DNA of 64,000 bases from Actinomadura rubteroloni. GTDB taxonomy: Bacteria; Actinomycetota; Actinomycetes; Streptosporangiales; Streptosporangiaceae. The notes beneath the pieces are model-generated. The model did no database searches and was not told the origin of the DNA. It saw nothing but the letters and a program-made list of their open reading frames with translations. The stretch's first letter is position 1. Each line of letters begins with the position of its first letter. The translations under genes were made by a program, and so were the position numbers. The stretch lies in contig NZ_MTBP01000002.1 of NCBI RefSeq assembly GCF_002911665.1, forward strand, positions 806,001 through 870,000, read 5' to 3'. Below are positions 45,784 to 55,663 of this stretch, piece after piece.

Positions 45784-47322
45784 TCAGTGCGCGACGGCCC
45801 GGCTCGCGGCGGGCGGCGGGCCCGCCGTGCAGGTGGCGTCCACGCCGGGCCCGGCCGGGGGCAGCGTGCCGTCGCGCAGGTAGGCCGCCACGACGCCGTC
45901 CACGCACCGGTCGCCGCCGAGCGTGACGCCGTGGTCGCCGCCGCCCGCCTGGACGAGCAGCCGCGAGTTCGGGAACCGCTCGTGCGTCTCGACGGCGCCG
46001 TCGTAGGGCGTCGCGGCGTCGTCGGACGCCTGGACGAGCAGCGGCGCCGCCGTCCCGCCGACCGCCGGCGCGGGCCCCCCGGTGAGCGGCCAGTAGGCGC
46101 AGGGCGCGTTGTACCAGGTGTTGCCCCACGTCTCGAACCGGTAGCCCTGCCGGAACTGCCGGACGCTGTCGCGGTGCCAGACGCGCCAGTCGCGCGGCCA
46201 CGCCGCGTCGCGGCACTGCGTGGCGGTGTAGACGGCGAAGTTGTTCTGGTCGAGCCGGGACGGCGGCTTCCACTCGCGCCGCAGCCCGGAGGTGTCGCCG
46301 CGCAGGTAGTCCGCCAGGGCGTGCGCGTGGCGGCTCCAGGTGGTCTGGGTGTAGCCGTCGTTGAGGAACAGGTCGTCCAGCTCCGACGGCCCGACGAGCC
46401 CGAACGCGGGCCGCGCCTTCAGCCGCGCCCGCGCCTTCTCGTAGGACGCCCGGACGGCCTCGGCGTCCCCGCCGAGGCGGTAGACGCTCCGGTTGCGGGC
46501 GATCCACGCGAAGTACTGCCGGATCCGCTTCTCGAACGCGACGTTCTGCCCGAGGTTGTCGGCGTACCAGACGCCGCTCGGCTTGACGACGCTGTCCAGG
46601 ACGAAGCGCCCGACCCGTCCGGGGTAGCGCGACGCGTACACCGCGCCGAGGTAGCTGCCGTAGGAGTAGCCGAAGTAGTTGACGCGGGACGCGCCGAGCG
46701 CGGCCCGGATCGCGTCCATGTCGCCGACCCAGTCGGCCGTGCCGAGGTGCGGGAGGTAGCGCGCGTACCGGCGCCCGCAGTCGCGCGCGTAGGCGCGGGC
46801 GCGGGCGCGCCAGGCGTTCTCCTCGGCCGTGCTCGCCGGACGCGTGTCCGCGCGCGGCCTGCCGGGGTTCAGGTAGGACGTGTCGCAGACGAGCGCGGGC
46901 CGGCTCGCGCCGACGCCGCGCGGGTCGAAGCCGATCCAGTCGTAGGCCGCGACGACGTCGGGCGCGAACGCGACGCGGAAGTCGGCGGGCATGTCGCGGC
47001 CGTGCGCGCCGGGCCCGCCCCGGTTGAGCAGGACGACGCCCTGGCTCCGCGCGGCGGTGTGCCGGAGCCGGGTCAGCGCCAGCGTGATCATCGTGCCGCC
47101 GGGACGGGCGTGGTCGAGCGGCACCCGGAGCGTCCCGCAGTCGAGGCCGCGCAGCCGCGTCCCCTCGACGGGGTCCTGGTTCGGGCACGGCGCCCACGCC
47201 ACGGCGGGCGGGGCGCCGGCGGCGGCCGTGCCCTCCCGGGCCGGGAGGCTGGAGGTGAGGGTGGCGGCGGCGAGGCAGGCGGCGGCGCCCCCGAGGGCGC
47301 CCTTGCCGAGGGTGGTCAGCAC
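45784..47322 (-). CDS. Secreted S33 (tripeptidyl aminopeptidase-like) alpha/beta hydrolase, copy 1
   Basis: 512 residues from GTG 47322, the start of the signal segment VLTTLGKGALGGAAACLAAA. The alpha/beta-hydrolase fold has an oxyanion/GGPG strand (NRGGPGAHG), nucleophile GYSYGSYLG, acid DDAATPYDG and His in GGGDHG; the TAP-like C-terminal domain is present. Homologues remove N-terminal tripeptides outside the cell. It differs from copies 2 and 3 in gene order and a weak ribosome site. Confidence 0.85.
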   Translation of the reverse strand: MLTTLGKGALGGAAACLAAATLTSSLPAREGTAAAGAPPAVAWAPCPNQDPVEGTRLRGLDCGTLRVPLDHARPGGTMITLALTRLRHTAARSQGVVLLNRGGPGAHGRDMPADFRVAFAPDVVAAYDWIGFDPRGVGASRPALVCDTSYLNPGRPRADTRPASTAEENAWRARARAYARDCGRRYARYLPHLGTADWVGDMDAIRAALGASRVNYFGYSYGSYLGAVYASRYPGRVGRFVLDSVVKPSGVWYADNLGQNVAFEKRIRQYFAWIARNRSVYRLGGDAEAVRASYEKARARLKARPAFGLVGPSELDDLFLNDGYTQTTWSRHAHALADYLRGDTSGLRREWKPPSRLDQNNFAVYTATQCRDAAWPRDWRVWHRDSVRQFRQGYRFETWGNTWYNAPCAYWPLTGGPAPAVGGTAAPLLVQASDDAATPYDGAVETHERFPNSRLLVQAGGGDHGVTLGGDRCVDGVVAAYLRDGTLPPAGPGVDATCTAGPPPAASRAVAH

Positions 47323-47408
47323 CCGTCGATTTCTACCGGTGGACGGTCCGGCGTCCCGGACAGGCGACGAGTCCCGCGATTCGCGACAGATGCGAAGGAA
47401 ACAGAGCA

Positions 47409-47436
47409 GGCCGGTCACGGAATCCCGTGACCGGCC
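47409..47436 (-). terminator. Terminator after S33 copy 2
   Basis: 12-bp perfect stem GGCCGGTCACGG / CCGTGACCGGCC, loop AATC, 13 bases past the stop of copy 2. Confidence 0.65.
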
Positions 47437-47449
47437 CGCGCCGTGGAAC

Positions 47450-49030
47450 TTACGGACGTCCGATGAGCAGGTTCTTGCTCGGCAGGTCGGCGACGGCGGC
47501 CTTGGCCGTCGCGCCCGGCACCGGGTCGTTCAGCGCGGGCAGCGCCGCGCAGACGAGGTCGGCGGTCCGGCCCGGCTTGCGCGCCGGGAGGCTGCCGTTG
47601 GTGAGGTAGGCGGCGACGCGGTCGTCGAGGCAGGCGTTGCCGTTCAGCGTGTTCGCGTGGGTCTTGCCGCCCTTCTCGGCGATGAGCCGCGCCGCCGGGA
47701 ACAGCGAGCGCATCTGCGGGCCGCCCGGGTACGGGGTGGCCGCGTCCAGCGTGGACTGCACGAGCAGCATCGACGGGGCCTTCTTCGACCCGACCGGGAA
47801 TGTCTTCTTGCCCTGGACGTGCCAGAAGTGGATCGGCGCGTTGAACCAGGTGTTCGACCACGAGTTGAACCGGATGCCCGACGCGTACTGGCGCGTGGCG
47901 TCGTCATGCCAGGTCTTCCAGCTCGCGGGCCACGGGGCGTCCACGGCCTGGACGGCGTTGTAGACCGCGAAGCCGTTGTCGCCGCCGCCCTCCGACAGCC
48001 AGTCCAGCAGCGGGGCGGGGTCCTTCTTGGTCGCCCACGCCGACAGCGCCTCGGCGAACGGGATGTAGTACCCGGTGTTGTAGCCGGCGCTGAGGACGGT
48101 GTCGTCCAGCTCGTCCGGGCCGATCTTCTTGCCGATCGGGCTCTTCTTCGCCGCCGCGCGGATCGCGTAGTACTTCTTCTCGACGGCCTTCTCGGACGCG
48201 CCCAGGTGGTAGATCGAGTCGTACTTGGCGATCCAGCTCCACCAGAGCTTCATGTTGCGCTCGAACGCGACGTTCTGGCTGAGCTGGCCCTTGTACCAGA
48301 CCTCGCGCGTGTCCACGTTGCCGTCGAGCACCATGCGCTTGACGTGCGTCGGGAACAGCGTGGCGTAGGTGGAGCCGAGGTAGGTGCCGTAGGAGAAGCC
48401 GTAGTAGCTGATCTGCTTGGCGCCGAGGGCCGCGCGGATCGCGTCGATGTCCTGCGCGGCGTCGGTCGTCCGCATGTACGGCAGCAGCCAGCCGTACTTC
48501 TTCGCGCACGCGTCCGCGTACTTCTTCGACCGGGCGAGCCAGACCTTCTCGTCCTTGGCGCCGGACGGCACGTAGTCCGGCCGGACGGGGTCGGAGTAGT
48601 TCGGCACGCACGACAGCGCGGGCTTGCTCGACTCGACGCCGCGCGGGTCGAAGCCGATGATGTCGTACTTGGCGGCGACCTCGGGCGGCAGCCAGGCCGC
48701 GAGCCCGCCGGACAGGTACAGCCCGGCGCCGCCCGGTCCGCCGGGGTTGCCGAGCAGGACGCCCTGGTAGTCCTTCGCCGTGTGCTTCACACGCGACACC
48801 GCGACGGAGATCTTCTTCCCGTTCGGCTTCCGGTAATCGAGCGGGACGCTCACCTGGCCGCACTCGGCGTTCTTCAGGTAGGAGCCGCCCGTCACGTCGG
48901 TCGGACAGGCCGACCACGCCACCTTCCCGGCCTGGGCCGGGGCGCCCGCGGGCGCGGCGGCGGTGGCGACGGCGGCCGGGCCGCCCACCGCGACCGCCGC
49001 GGCGGCGGTGATCACTACGAGCCTTTTCAC
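47450..49030 (-). CDS. Secreted S33 tripeptidyl aminopeptidase-like hydrolase, copy 2
   Basis: 526 residues from GTG 49030 (AAGGGGG upstream). Sec signal peptide VKRLVVITAAAAVAVGGPAA. Nucleophile motif GFSYGTYLGS, acid DAATPYPGG, His in GGKTHANTL, and GNPGGPGGAG near the oxyanion. It is richer in lysine than copies 1 and 3, which suggests a more polar secreted enzyme. It ends with a strong terminator, so it is transcribed alone. Confidence 0.88.
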   Translation of the reverse strand: MKRLVVITAAAAVAVGGPAAVATAAAPAGAPAQAGKVAWSACPTDVTGGSYLKNAECGQVSVPLDYRKPNGKKISVAVSRVKHTAKDYQGVLLGNPGGPGGAGLYLSGGLAAWLPPEVAAKYDIIGFDPRGVESSKPALSCVPNYSDPVRPDYVPSGAKDEKVWLARSKKYADACAKKYGWLLPYMRTTDAAQDIDAIRAALGAKQISYYGFSYGTYLGSTYATLFPTHVKRMVLDGNVDTREVWYKGQLSQNVAFERNMKLWWSWIAKYDSIYHLGASEKAVEKKYYAIRAAAKKSPIGKKIGPDELDDTVLSAGYNTGYYIPFAEALSAWATKKDPAPLLDWLSEGGGDNGFAVYNAVQAVDAPWPASWKTWHDDATRQYASGIRFNSWSNTWFNAPIHFWHVQGKKTFPVGSKKAPSMLLVQSTLDAATPYPGGPQMRSLFPAARLIAEKGGKTHANTLNGNACLDDRVAAYLTNGSLPARKPGRTADLVCAALPALNDPVPGATAKAAVADLPSKNLLIGRP

Positions 49031-49206
49031 GAAACCCCCTTGTCGGCGGGCGCCCGGGACGAGCGGGGGCCGGGCGCGCCGCGGACGCTGATAGTGCGCA
49101 AACCGAGAGGATTGTGGCGAGTTGGGCAGTTCACCCGGGGGGTCCTGCGGCAAGCGATGCGCAATCGTGACGAACTTCGTGAAACTCTGTGATCTTCGGA
49201 AACGTT

Positions 49207-49236
49207 TCAGGGCCCCGGGATGACCCGGGGCCCTGA
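49207..49236 (-). terminator. Terminator after S33 copy 3
   Basis: 13-bp stem (TCAGGGCCCCGGG and complement), loop ATGA, 11 bases past the stop of copy 3. Confidence 0.65.
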
Positions 49237-49247
49237 CTCGTGACGCG

Positions 49248-50891
49248 TCAGCGCAGGACGTCCAGCTTCGGCGGGAGCGTCGCCGTCTTCGCCGCCGTCC
49301 TGGCCGCCGCCGTCGCGCCCGGCGGCACCGGGTCACCGAGCTGCGGCACGTGCACGGTCCGCCGCTCCGGCCGCTTCCCGGTCAGGAAGTAGGCGTCGAA
49401 GTAGGCGTCCACGGCCGCCGAGCCCCGGTGGACGATGCAGTGCGTGCGGTCGCCGTCCTGGACGACCAGCCGCGCGTCCGGCAGCCGCCGCTGCATGTCC
49501 AGCGCGCCCGCGTACGGGGTCGCCGCGTCGTCCGTCGCCTCGAACATGAGGATGTTCTCGGGGAAGTTCCGGACCTTGCCGATGTCCACGGGCGTCCGCG
49601 CCTTGCCCCGCCACGTGAGGCACGGCGCGTTGAACCACGCGTTGCTCCACGTCAGGAACGGGTGCCTGCGGTTGATGCGGTCGTTGTCGCGCTGCCACTT
49701 CTTCCAGTCCAGCGGCCACTGGACGTCGGTGCACTGCGTGGCGAGGTACATCGCCCAGCCGTTGTCGTCCGCGCCGCCGGTCGTGCCCGCGCCGAACGTC
49801 CCGGCGAACGTCTCCAGGTCGCCCGCCTTGTAGGCCGCGAGGCCCGCCGCGTACGTGCCCCACACGGCCTGGCTGCGCCGGTAGGCCGCGTTCTGGACGA
49901 CGTCGTCCAGCTCGTCGGGTCCGACCGCGACCTCCTGGCCGTCGAGCGTCTGCTCGACGGGGTCGGTCGCGAGCTTCTTGCGCAGGCCGTAGTAGAACGC
50001 GCGCACCTCGGCCTGGGTCGCGCCCAGGTGGTAGATCGCGTCGTACTTGGCGATCCAGCCGAAGTAGTAGTCGATGTTCTTGTCGAACGCGACGTCCTGG
50101 TCGAGGTTCGCCTGGTACCAGACGCCCTTCGGGCCGACGACGCCGTCCATCACCATCTTGCCGACCTTGTCGGGGTACAGGGTGGCGTAGACAGCGCCGA
50201 GGTACGTCCCGTAGGACGCGCCGTAGTAGTCGAGCTTCTTGTTGCCGAGCGCCTTGCGGATCGACTCCACGTCGCGCGCCGAGTCGATCGTCGTGACGTG
50301 GTCGAGCAGCCCGATCTTGTCGGCCGCCGCGCACTTGGCCGCGTAGTCCTTGGACCGCTTCAGCCAGACGTCGACCGACTTGGGGTCCCCGGTCCCGTAC
50401 GCCGGACGCGGCGCGTTGTAGGTCTCGGGGTCGCAGCTCAGCGCGGGGACGCTGCTGCCGACGCCGCGCGGGTCGAACCCGATGACGTTGTAGGCGGCCT
50501 GCATGGCCGGGGAGTTCTGCGCGAACACGCGGGCGCCGAAGGGGGCGCCGCTGCCGCCGGGACCGCCGGGGTTGACGACGAGGTCGCCCTTGGCCGGGCC
50601 GGACCCGGTGTGCGGCGTCCGGGTCACCTCGATCGTGATCGTGGTGCCGTTCGGACGGGAGTAGTCCAGGGGGACCTTCAGCTCCGCGCAGCGGATGGTC
50701 TCGGAGACCTTCACCTTGCTCAGCGCGTCGTACGGCTTGACGGCGGCGACGATGTCCGCGGAGCACGGGTGCCAGGCGAGCCCGGCCGCCGGTTCGCCGC
50801 CCGGAGCCGCCAGGGCGGGGGACGCGGCGGCGCCGGCGAGCCCGGTGAGGCTCAGTCCCGCCACCGCTGCGGCGCTGACGAACTTCTTCAC
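49248..50891 (-). CDS. Secreted S33 tripeptidyl aminopeptidase-like hydrolase, copy 3
   Basis: 547 residues from GTG 50891 with GGAGGAGGA upstream, a very strong ribosome site. Signal peptide VKKFVSAAAVAGLSLTGLAG. Motifs: NPGGPGGSGAP, nucleophile GASYGTYLGA, acid DDAATPYAG, His in DRTHCIVH. The three copies share the WYxxNLxQDVAF pattern and differ mainly in lid inserts, so they probably have different substrate ranges. Confidence 0.88.
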   Translation of the reverse strand: MKKFVSAAAVAGLSLTGLAGAAASPALAAPGGEPAAGLAWHPCSADIVAAVKPYDALSKVKVSETIRCAELKVPLDYSRPNGTTITIEVTRTPHTGSGPAKGDLVVNPGGPGGSGAPFGARVFAQNSPAMQAAYNVIGFDPRGVGSSVPALSCDPETYNAPRPAYGTGDPKSVDVWLKRSKDYAAKCAAADKIGLLDHVTTIDSARDVESIRKALGNKKLDYYGASYGTYLGAVYATLYPDKVGKMVMDGVVGPKGVWYQANLDQDVAFDKNIDYYFGWIAKYDAIYHLGATQAEVRAFYYGLRKKLATDPVEQTLDGQEVAVGPDELDDVVQNAAYRRSQAVWGTYAAGLAAYKAGDLETFAGTFGAGTTGGADDNGWAMYLATQCTDVQWPLDWKKWQRDNDRINRRHPFLTWSNAWFNAPCLTWRGKARTPVDIGKVRNFPENILMFEATDDAATPYAGALDMQRRLPDARLVVQDGDRTHCIVHRGSAAVDAYFDAYFLTGKRPERRTVHVPQLGDPVPPGATAAARTAAKTATLPPKLDVLR

Positions 50892-51057
50892 GAATCCTCC
50901 TCCTGCGCGGCCCCCGAGCGAAGGGACCTCGATGCGCATTCCGGGAGGATCCTTGTCATTCCGGCATTTGTGGCGGCAGAGGCCGGAACGAAGGGATGCG
51001 GGATCGTGACCCGACCGAGTCCGTACCGTGAGCCGCGAACCCGGATTCCACCGAAAC
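50892..51057. other. Upstream region of S33 copy 3
   Basis: Non-coding; it forms the first part of a 399-base gap (50892-51290) whose remaining part holds the hairpins below. An AT-richer stretch at 50940-51000 may contain the copy 3 promoter, but I see no clear boxes. Confidence 0.35.
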
Positions 51058-51081
51058 GGCCCCCGGGCGGACCCGGGGGCC
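51058..51081 (-). terminator. Hairpin 1 of the ispG downstream array
   Basis: Perfect 10-bp stem GGCCCCCGGG / CCCGGGGGCC with loop CGGA. Confidence 0.5.
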
Positions 51082-51108
51082 GGGCAGCGCGACCTGCGGA
51101 AACACCAA

Positions 51109-51153
51109 AGGCTCCGGTGTCATCGTCCGTTGCGGACGATGACACCGGAGCCT
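51109..51153. repeat. 21-bp perfect inverted repeat
   Basis: Arms 51109-51129 and 51133-51153 are exact complements with only three bases (TTG) between them. The arm begins AGGCTCCGGTGTCATC. It is the longest perfect dyad I found in the window and is denser than needed for a terminator. Confidence 0.7.
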
Positions 51154-51164
51154 GCGCCGAGGGG

Positions 51165-51186
51165 TCTCAGGGGTGTCCCCCTGAGA
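51165..51186. repeat. Hairpin 3 of the ispG downstream array
   Basis: 9-bp stem TCTCAGGGG / CCCCTGAGA with loop TGTC, between the long dyad and repeat copy A. Confidence 0.5.
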
Positions 51187-51193
51187 GAGCACC

Positions 51194-51240
51194 GCGGGCT
51201 TCGGCGAAGCCGGTCCCGCAGGGCACTCGAAGCCCGCCTC
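51194..51240 (-). repeat. Dispersed palindromic element, copy A
   Basis: 10-bp outer arms GCGGGCTTCG / CGAAGCCCGC enclose a loop that includes GGCTTCGGCGAAGCC. Read on -, it matches copy B at 55664-55717: both start GAGGCGGGCT, both contain GGGACCGGCTTCGCCG and both end AGCCCGC. It lies about 50 bases past the ispG stop, in the same orientation as ispG. Confidence 0.6.
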
Positions 51241-51290
51241 TGGCTCGGAACGGCGGAACGTTCCGGACCTGCGGTGCGACGGCGGGCGGA

Positions 51291-52478
51291 TCAGCCCACG
51301 GTCACCTCCGCGCCGGGACCCGACACCGAACCGTCCTCGCCGACCTCGATGCCCATCTCCTCGGCGATGCGCATCGCCTCTTCGATGAGCGTCTCCACGA
51401 TCTGCGCCTCCGGGACGGTCTTGACGACCTCGCCGCGCACGAAGATCTGGCCCTTGCCGTTGCCGGACGCGACCCCGAGGTCGGCCTCGCGCGCCTCGCC
51501 CGGACCGTTCACCACGCAGCCCATCACCGCGACGCGCAGCGGCACCGGGAAGCCCTTGAGCCCGGCCGACACCTCTTCGGCGAGCGTGTAGACGTCCACC
51601 TGGGCGCGTCCGCACGACGGGCACGACACGATCTCCAGCCCGCGCTGGCGCAGCCCGAGCGATTCGAGGATCTGCGTGCCGACCTTGACCTCTTCGACCG
51701 GCGGCGCCGACAGCGACACGCGGATCGTGTCGCCGATGCCCTGCGACAGCAGCGCGCCGAACGCGACGGCCGACTTGATCGTCCCCTGGAAAGCCGGGCC
51801 CGCCTCGGTCACGCCGAGGTGCAGCGGGTAGTCGCAGGCGGCGGCGAGCTGCCGGTACGCCTCGATCATCACGACCGGGTCGTTGTGCTTCACCGAGATC
51901 TTGATGTCGCGGAAGTCGTGCTCCTCGAACAGCGAGCACTCCCACAGCGCGGACTCCACCAGCGCCTCGGGCGTCGCCTTGCCGTACTTCTCCAGCAGCC
52001 GCTTGTCCAGCGAGCCGGCGTTCACGCCGATGCGGATCGGGACGCCCGCGTCGCGCGCGGCCCGCGCGATCTCGCCGACCTTGTCGTCGAACTTCTTGAT
52101 GTTGCCCGGGTTCACCCGGACGGCCGCGCAGCCCGCCTCGATCGCGGCGAACACGTACTTGGGCTGGAAGTGGATGTCGGCGATCACCGGGATCGGCGAC
52201 TTGCGCGCGATGGCCGGGAGCGCGTCCGCGTCGTCCTGCGACGGGACCGCGACGCGGACGATCTGGCAGCCGGACGCGGTCAGCTCCGCGATCTGCTGGA
52301 GCGTGCTGTTGACGTCGGCGGTCAGCGTCGTGGTCATGGACTGCACCGAGACCGGGGCGTCACCGCCCACCGGCACGCTGCCGACCATGATCTGACGGGA
52401 CGCGCGACGCGGAACCGAAGGCTCTTTCGTGCCCCCGCTCTCGCCGCGCACCGTCGGAATACCCAGTGAAACGCTCAT
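51291..52478 (-). CDS. ispG: 4-hydroxy-3-methylbut-2-en-1-yl diphosphate synthase (flavodoxin)
   Basis: 395 residues. The [4Fe-4S] cysteine motif is near the C terminus ([11 protein letters not shown]), with a later single Cys ([11 protein letters not shown]). N-terminal TIM barrel signature [13 protein letters not shown]. It carries out the sixth step of the MEP isoprenoid pathway. With dxr in the same strand unit it makes this a MEP cluster around the M50 protease. Confidence 0.96.
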   Translation of the reverse strand: MSVSLGIPTVRGESGGTKEPSVPRRASRQIMVGSVPVGGDAPVSVQSMTTTLTADVNSTLQQIAELTASGCQIVRVAVPSQDDADALPAIARKSPIPVIADIHFQPKYVFAAIEAGCAAVRVNPGNIKKFDDKVGEIARAARDAGVPIRIGVNAGSLDKRLLEKYGKATPEALVESALWECSLFEEHDFRDIKISVKHNDPVVMIEAYRQLAAACDYPLHLGVTEAGPAFQGTIKSAVAFGALLSQGIGDTIRVSLSAPPVEEVKVGTQILESLGLRQRGLEIVSCPSCGRAQVDVYTLAEEVSAGLKGFPVPLRVAVMGCVVNGPGEAREADLGVASGNGKGQIFVRGEVVKTVPEAQIVETLIEEAMRIAEEMGIEVGEDGSVSGPGAEVTVG

Positions 52479-52597
52479 CCCTCTCCTCCGCTCGCCCCTT
52501 CAACCCTAAGCTCCCCGCCGACGTGACATGACGCGGACGTCCGACCAATGGGGTGACATCACAGAAACGTACAGTGACCGATTACGGTCCCTTAGGG

Positions 52598-53794
52598 TCA
52601 CCCTGGCACCGCCAGCGGATTCACGACGTCCGCGATGATCAGCAGTACCCCGAGCCCCACCAGCACGATGACCGCCAGATACGTCAGCGGCATGATGCGG
52701 CGCAGGTCGACCGTCCCGGAGTCGGGCCGTCCCCGCGCGCGGTTCACGGCGGCGCGGATCCGCTCGTAAGCGACGACCGCGAGGTGCCCGCCGTCCAGCG
52801 GCAGCAGCGGGACGACGTTCAGCGCGCCGAGGAAGAGGTTCACCGACACGACCAGCGACAGGTAGAGCGCGATCTTCTCCCGCCACGAGCCGTGCGCGGA
52901 GAAGATCTGCCCGGACGCCTGCGTCGCGCCGACCACGCTGCCGACCTGGCCGCCCGGCGTCCGCGCCCGCTCGGGCGAGAACAGGCGCGGGAGCGCGTTC
53001 GGCAGGTCGGCGAGGGCCGTGCCCATCGCCCGGACGGTGCCGCCGACGGCGTCCGCCGCGAACTCCGCCGCGCCGAGCGGTCCGCGCCGGTCCCAGCCCG
53101 CGCCGACGACGCGCGCCGACATGCCGAGGAACGGCGCGCCCGCGACCGCCGCGAGCCGGGGACGCAGCGTCAGCGTCCCGGCGCCCGGCCGCTGCACCAC
53201 CACGGGCACGGTCTGCCCCGGCCGCGCGTCGCCGATGGCGTCGCGCAGGTCCGTCCAGTCCGCCACGGGCCGTCCGCCGAACCGGACGACCCGGTCCCCC
53301 GCCCGCATCCCCGCCGCCAGCGCCGGCGACGGCGGACGCCCCGGCCCGCACTTCCCCGACAGGTCGGCGGGCACGCACGTGCTGATCGCGTCGGCCGTGG
53401 CGGTCGCCGTACCGGGATCGCGGACGCCGACCGTCATCGCCATCACCATGAGCAGCACGAACGCGAACACGAAGTTCACGACGACGCCCGCGCCGATGAC
53501 GATCACCCGGCGCCCCGGCGGCTGCCGGAAGAACGCGCGGTCCCGGTCCTCCGGCGGGACGTCCTCGAGCGGCGTGTACCCGACGATCCGGACGAACCCG
53601 CCGAGCGGGATCGCCTTCACGCCGTACTCGGTCTCCCCGCGCCGCCACGACCACAGCGTCGGCCCGAAGCCCACGAAGTACTGCGTGGCCTTCATCCCGA
53701 ACCGCTTGGCGGTCAGCAGGTGGCCGCCCTCGTGCAGCATGACGGTCGCGAGCAGCGCCACAACGAACGCCACCGCGCCCGAGAAGTAGGCCAT
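52598..53794 (-). CDS. rseP: M50 site-2 metalloprotease (Rip1/RseP-like)
   Basis: 398 residues. HEGGH (residues 21-25) and the second metal motif in the last third (LLPLDGGHLAV) make the zinc site. One PDZ domain lies between (about 135-230, AGMRAGDRVVRFGGRPVADW). Four membrane helices. It cuts anti-sigma factors within the membrane. The gene order dxr-rseP-ispG is conserved in actinobacteria. Confidence 0.94.
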   Translation of the reverse strand: MAYFSGAVAFVVALLATVMLHEGGHLLTAKRFGMKATQYFVGFGPTLWSWRRGETEYGVKAIPLGGFVRIVGYTPLEDVPPEDRDRAFFRQPPGRRVIVIGAGVVVNFVFAFVLLMVMAMTVGVRDPGTATATADAISTCVPADLSGKCGPGRPPSPALAAGMRAGDRVVRFGGRPVADWTDLRDAIGDARPGQTVPVVVQRPGAGTLTLRPRLAAVAGAPFLGMSARVVGAGWDRRGPLGAAEFAADAVGGTVRAMGTALADLPNALPRLFSPERARTPGGQVGSVVGATQASGQIFSAHGSWREKIALYLSLVVSVNLFLGALNVVPLLPLDGGHLAVVAYERIRAAVNRARGRPDSGTVDLRRIMPLTYLAVIVLVGLGVLLIIADVVNPLAVPG

Positions 53795-53834
53795 CGGGCC
53801 TCCTCCGTCGTGGGACCGACGGCGCGGCGTCCGG

Positions 53835-55121
53835 TCAGCCCGCCCCGGTCAGCTCCCCGGCCCGGGTCCGCGCCCAGGCGTCGGCGGCGAGCACGTCGTC
53901 CAGCGAGGGCGACGGTTCCGCGCCCGTCCGCCCGGCCTCATGCTCCTCCACTACCCGCGCGATGGTGTCGACTATCCCGGTGAACGGCAGCCGTCCCGCG
54001 CGGAACGCCTCCACGCACACCTCGTTGGACGCGTTGTAGACGGCCGGGAACGTCCCGCCGAGCCCGCCCGCGCGCCGCGCGAGCGCCACCGCGGGGAACG
54101 CCTCGTCGTCCAGCGGGAACAGCTCCCAGGTGTGCGCGGCCGTCCAGTCCAGGGACGGCGCGGCGTCGGGGACGCGGTCGGGCCAGTCCAGGCCGAGGGC
54201 GATCGGCAGCCGCATGTCGGGCGGGCTGGTCTGGGCGAGCGTGGACCCGTCCGTGAACTCCACCATCGAGTGGATCACCGACTGCGGGTGGACCATCACG
54301 CCGATGCGGTCCATCGGGACGTCGAAAAGCAGGTGCGCCTCGATGACCTCCAGGCCCTTGTTGACCAGCGTCGCCGAGTTGATCGTCACGACCGGGCCCA
54401 TGTCCCAGGTCGGGTGGTTCAGCGCCTCGTCCGGCGTGACCCCGGCCAGTTCGGCGCGCGTCCGGCCGCGGAACGGGCCGCCGCTCGCCGTCAGGACGAG
54501 CCGCCGCACCTCCTCGGCCCGGCCGCCGCGCAGGCACTGCGCGAGCGCCGAGTGCTCGGAGTCCACCGGGACGATCTGCCCGGGGCGCGCACGCTGCTTC
54601 ACCAGCGGGCCGCCGACGATCAGGGACTCCTTGTTGGCGAGCGCGAGCGTCCGTCCGGCGTCCAGCGCGGCGAGCGTGGACGCGAGCCCGAGCGCGCCGG
54701 TCACGCCGTTCAGCACGACGTCGCACGGCAGCGTCGCGGCCTCGGCGACCGCGTCCGGCCCGGCGACGATCTTCGGGATCGGATGGTCGCCGGTCGCGTA
54801 GCCGCCCTTGCTCGCCGCCGCGTAGAACGCGAGCTGGAGATCCTGGGCGGCGGACGCCCGCGCGACCGCCACCACGTCCGGGCGGAACTCCAGCGCCTGC
54901 TCGGCGAGCAGGTCCACCCGGCCGCCGCCCGCCGCCAGCGCGACGACGCGGAACCGGTCGGGGTTGCGGCGGATCACGTCGAGGGCCTGGGTGCCGATGG
55001 AGCCGGTCGAGCCGAGCACGACGACGTCGCGGGGCGTGCGGCGGGGGCCGTCGTGCGGCAAGGGGGTGATGCCGGCGGTGCGGTCGGCGCTGAAGTCGGT
55101 AGGAGGCGTCACGGTGCCCAT
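53835..55121 (-). CDS. dxr: 1-deoxy-D-xylulose-5-phosphate reductoisomerase
   Basis: 428 residues from ATG 55121. [17 protein letters not shown] is the NADPH loop; [11 protein letters not shown] and PVDSEHSAL hold metal and substrate residues; [12 protein letters not shown] and [14 protein letters not shown] are also diagnostic. First committed step of the MEP pathway. It is the first gene of the core block in this window and is divergent from a zinc-ribbon protein gene. Confidence 0.96.
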   Translation of the reverse strand: MGTVTPPTDFSADRTAGITPLPHDGPRRTPRDVVVLGSTGSIGTQALDVIRRNPDRFRVVALAAGGGRVDLLAEQALEFRPDVVAVARASAAQDLQLAFYAAASKGGYATGDHPIPKIVAGPDAVAEAATLPCDVVLNGVTGALGLASTLAALDAGRTLALANKESLIVGGPLVKQRARPGQIVPVDSEHSALAQCLRGGRAEEVRRLVLTASGGPFRGRTRAELAGVTPDEALNHPTWDMGPVVTINSATLVNKGLEVIEAHLLFDVPMDRIGVMVHPQSVIHSMVEFTDGSTLAQTSPPDMRLPIALGLDWPDRVPDAAPSLDWTAAHTWELFPLDDEAFPAVALARRAGGLGGTFPAVYNASNEVCVEAFRAGRLPFTGIVDTIARVVEEHEAGRTGAEPSPSLDDVLAADAWARTRAGELTGAG

Positions 55122-55272
55122 TGTCGTGCACGTCACCGGCCGTTGTCCCGCCGTGCGGCCCGCCGCCCGCGACCGTGGACTTTGCCGGACCTTGTACGGG
55201 CCGTAACAGAGGTAACACTTGGGGCGACATATAAAGGAAACCACTGACAGCGACGGCGAGAGGAGGGGACAG

Positions 55273-55557
55273 ATGGTCGCATCGCACGAACCGGGGTTCG
55301 ACCCGACCGGGCTGGACGCCGCGCAGCGCCACGGCGACGCCTGCGTCGTCTGCCGCAAGCGCTGGCCGCGGCCGCGCGTGCGCGTGGGCCACGTCCCCGG
55401 CGGCGGCGGGGTCTACGCGTGCGACGAGTGCGCGACCATGCTGCCCGGCCTCACCGTCCGGCGCCCCGACCGCGGCCCCGACGGGCCGTCCGTCGCGGCG
55501 GGCCGGGTGCCGGTCCGTCCCGGCGAACGCGGCGGGCGGTCGCGCGGCGGACGGTGA
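55273..55557 (+). CDS. Small zinc-ribbon protein
   Basis: 94 residues, ATG 55273 with AGGAGGGG upstream. CxxC pairs at residues 24/27 (CVVC) and 50/53 (CDEC) fit one zinc ribbon. The last 35 residues are Arg/Gly/Pro-rich and likely disordered, and could bind nucleic acid. A TATAAA (55230-55235) stands at a suitable -10 distance. No family is recognised. Confidence 0.65.
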   Translation: MVASHEPGFDPTGLDAAQRHGDACVVCRKRWPRPRVRVGHVPGGGGVYACDECATMLPGLTVRRPDRGPDGPSVAAGRVPVRPGERGGRSRGGR

Positions 55558-55663
55558 CCGTACGCGGTCAGCGGACTTTCCTGGAAGAAGGGTGACCCGG
55601 GCATTCGGGGGGAGGCCCGGGACCACCCGTGCGGTACACCGGCTGGGGGCGGCCGGTCGTGCC

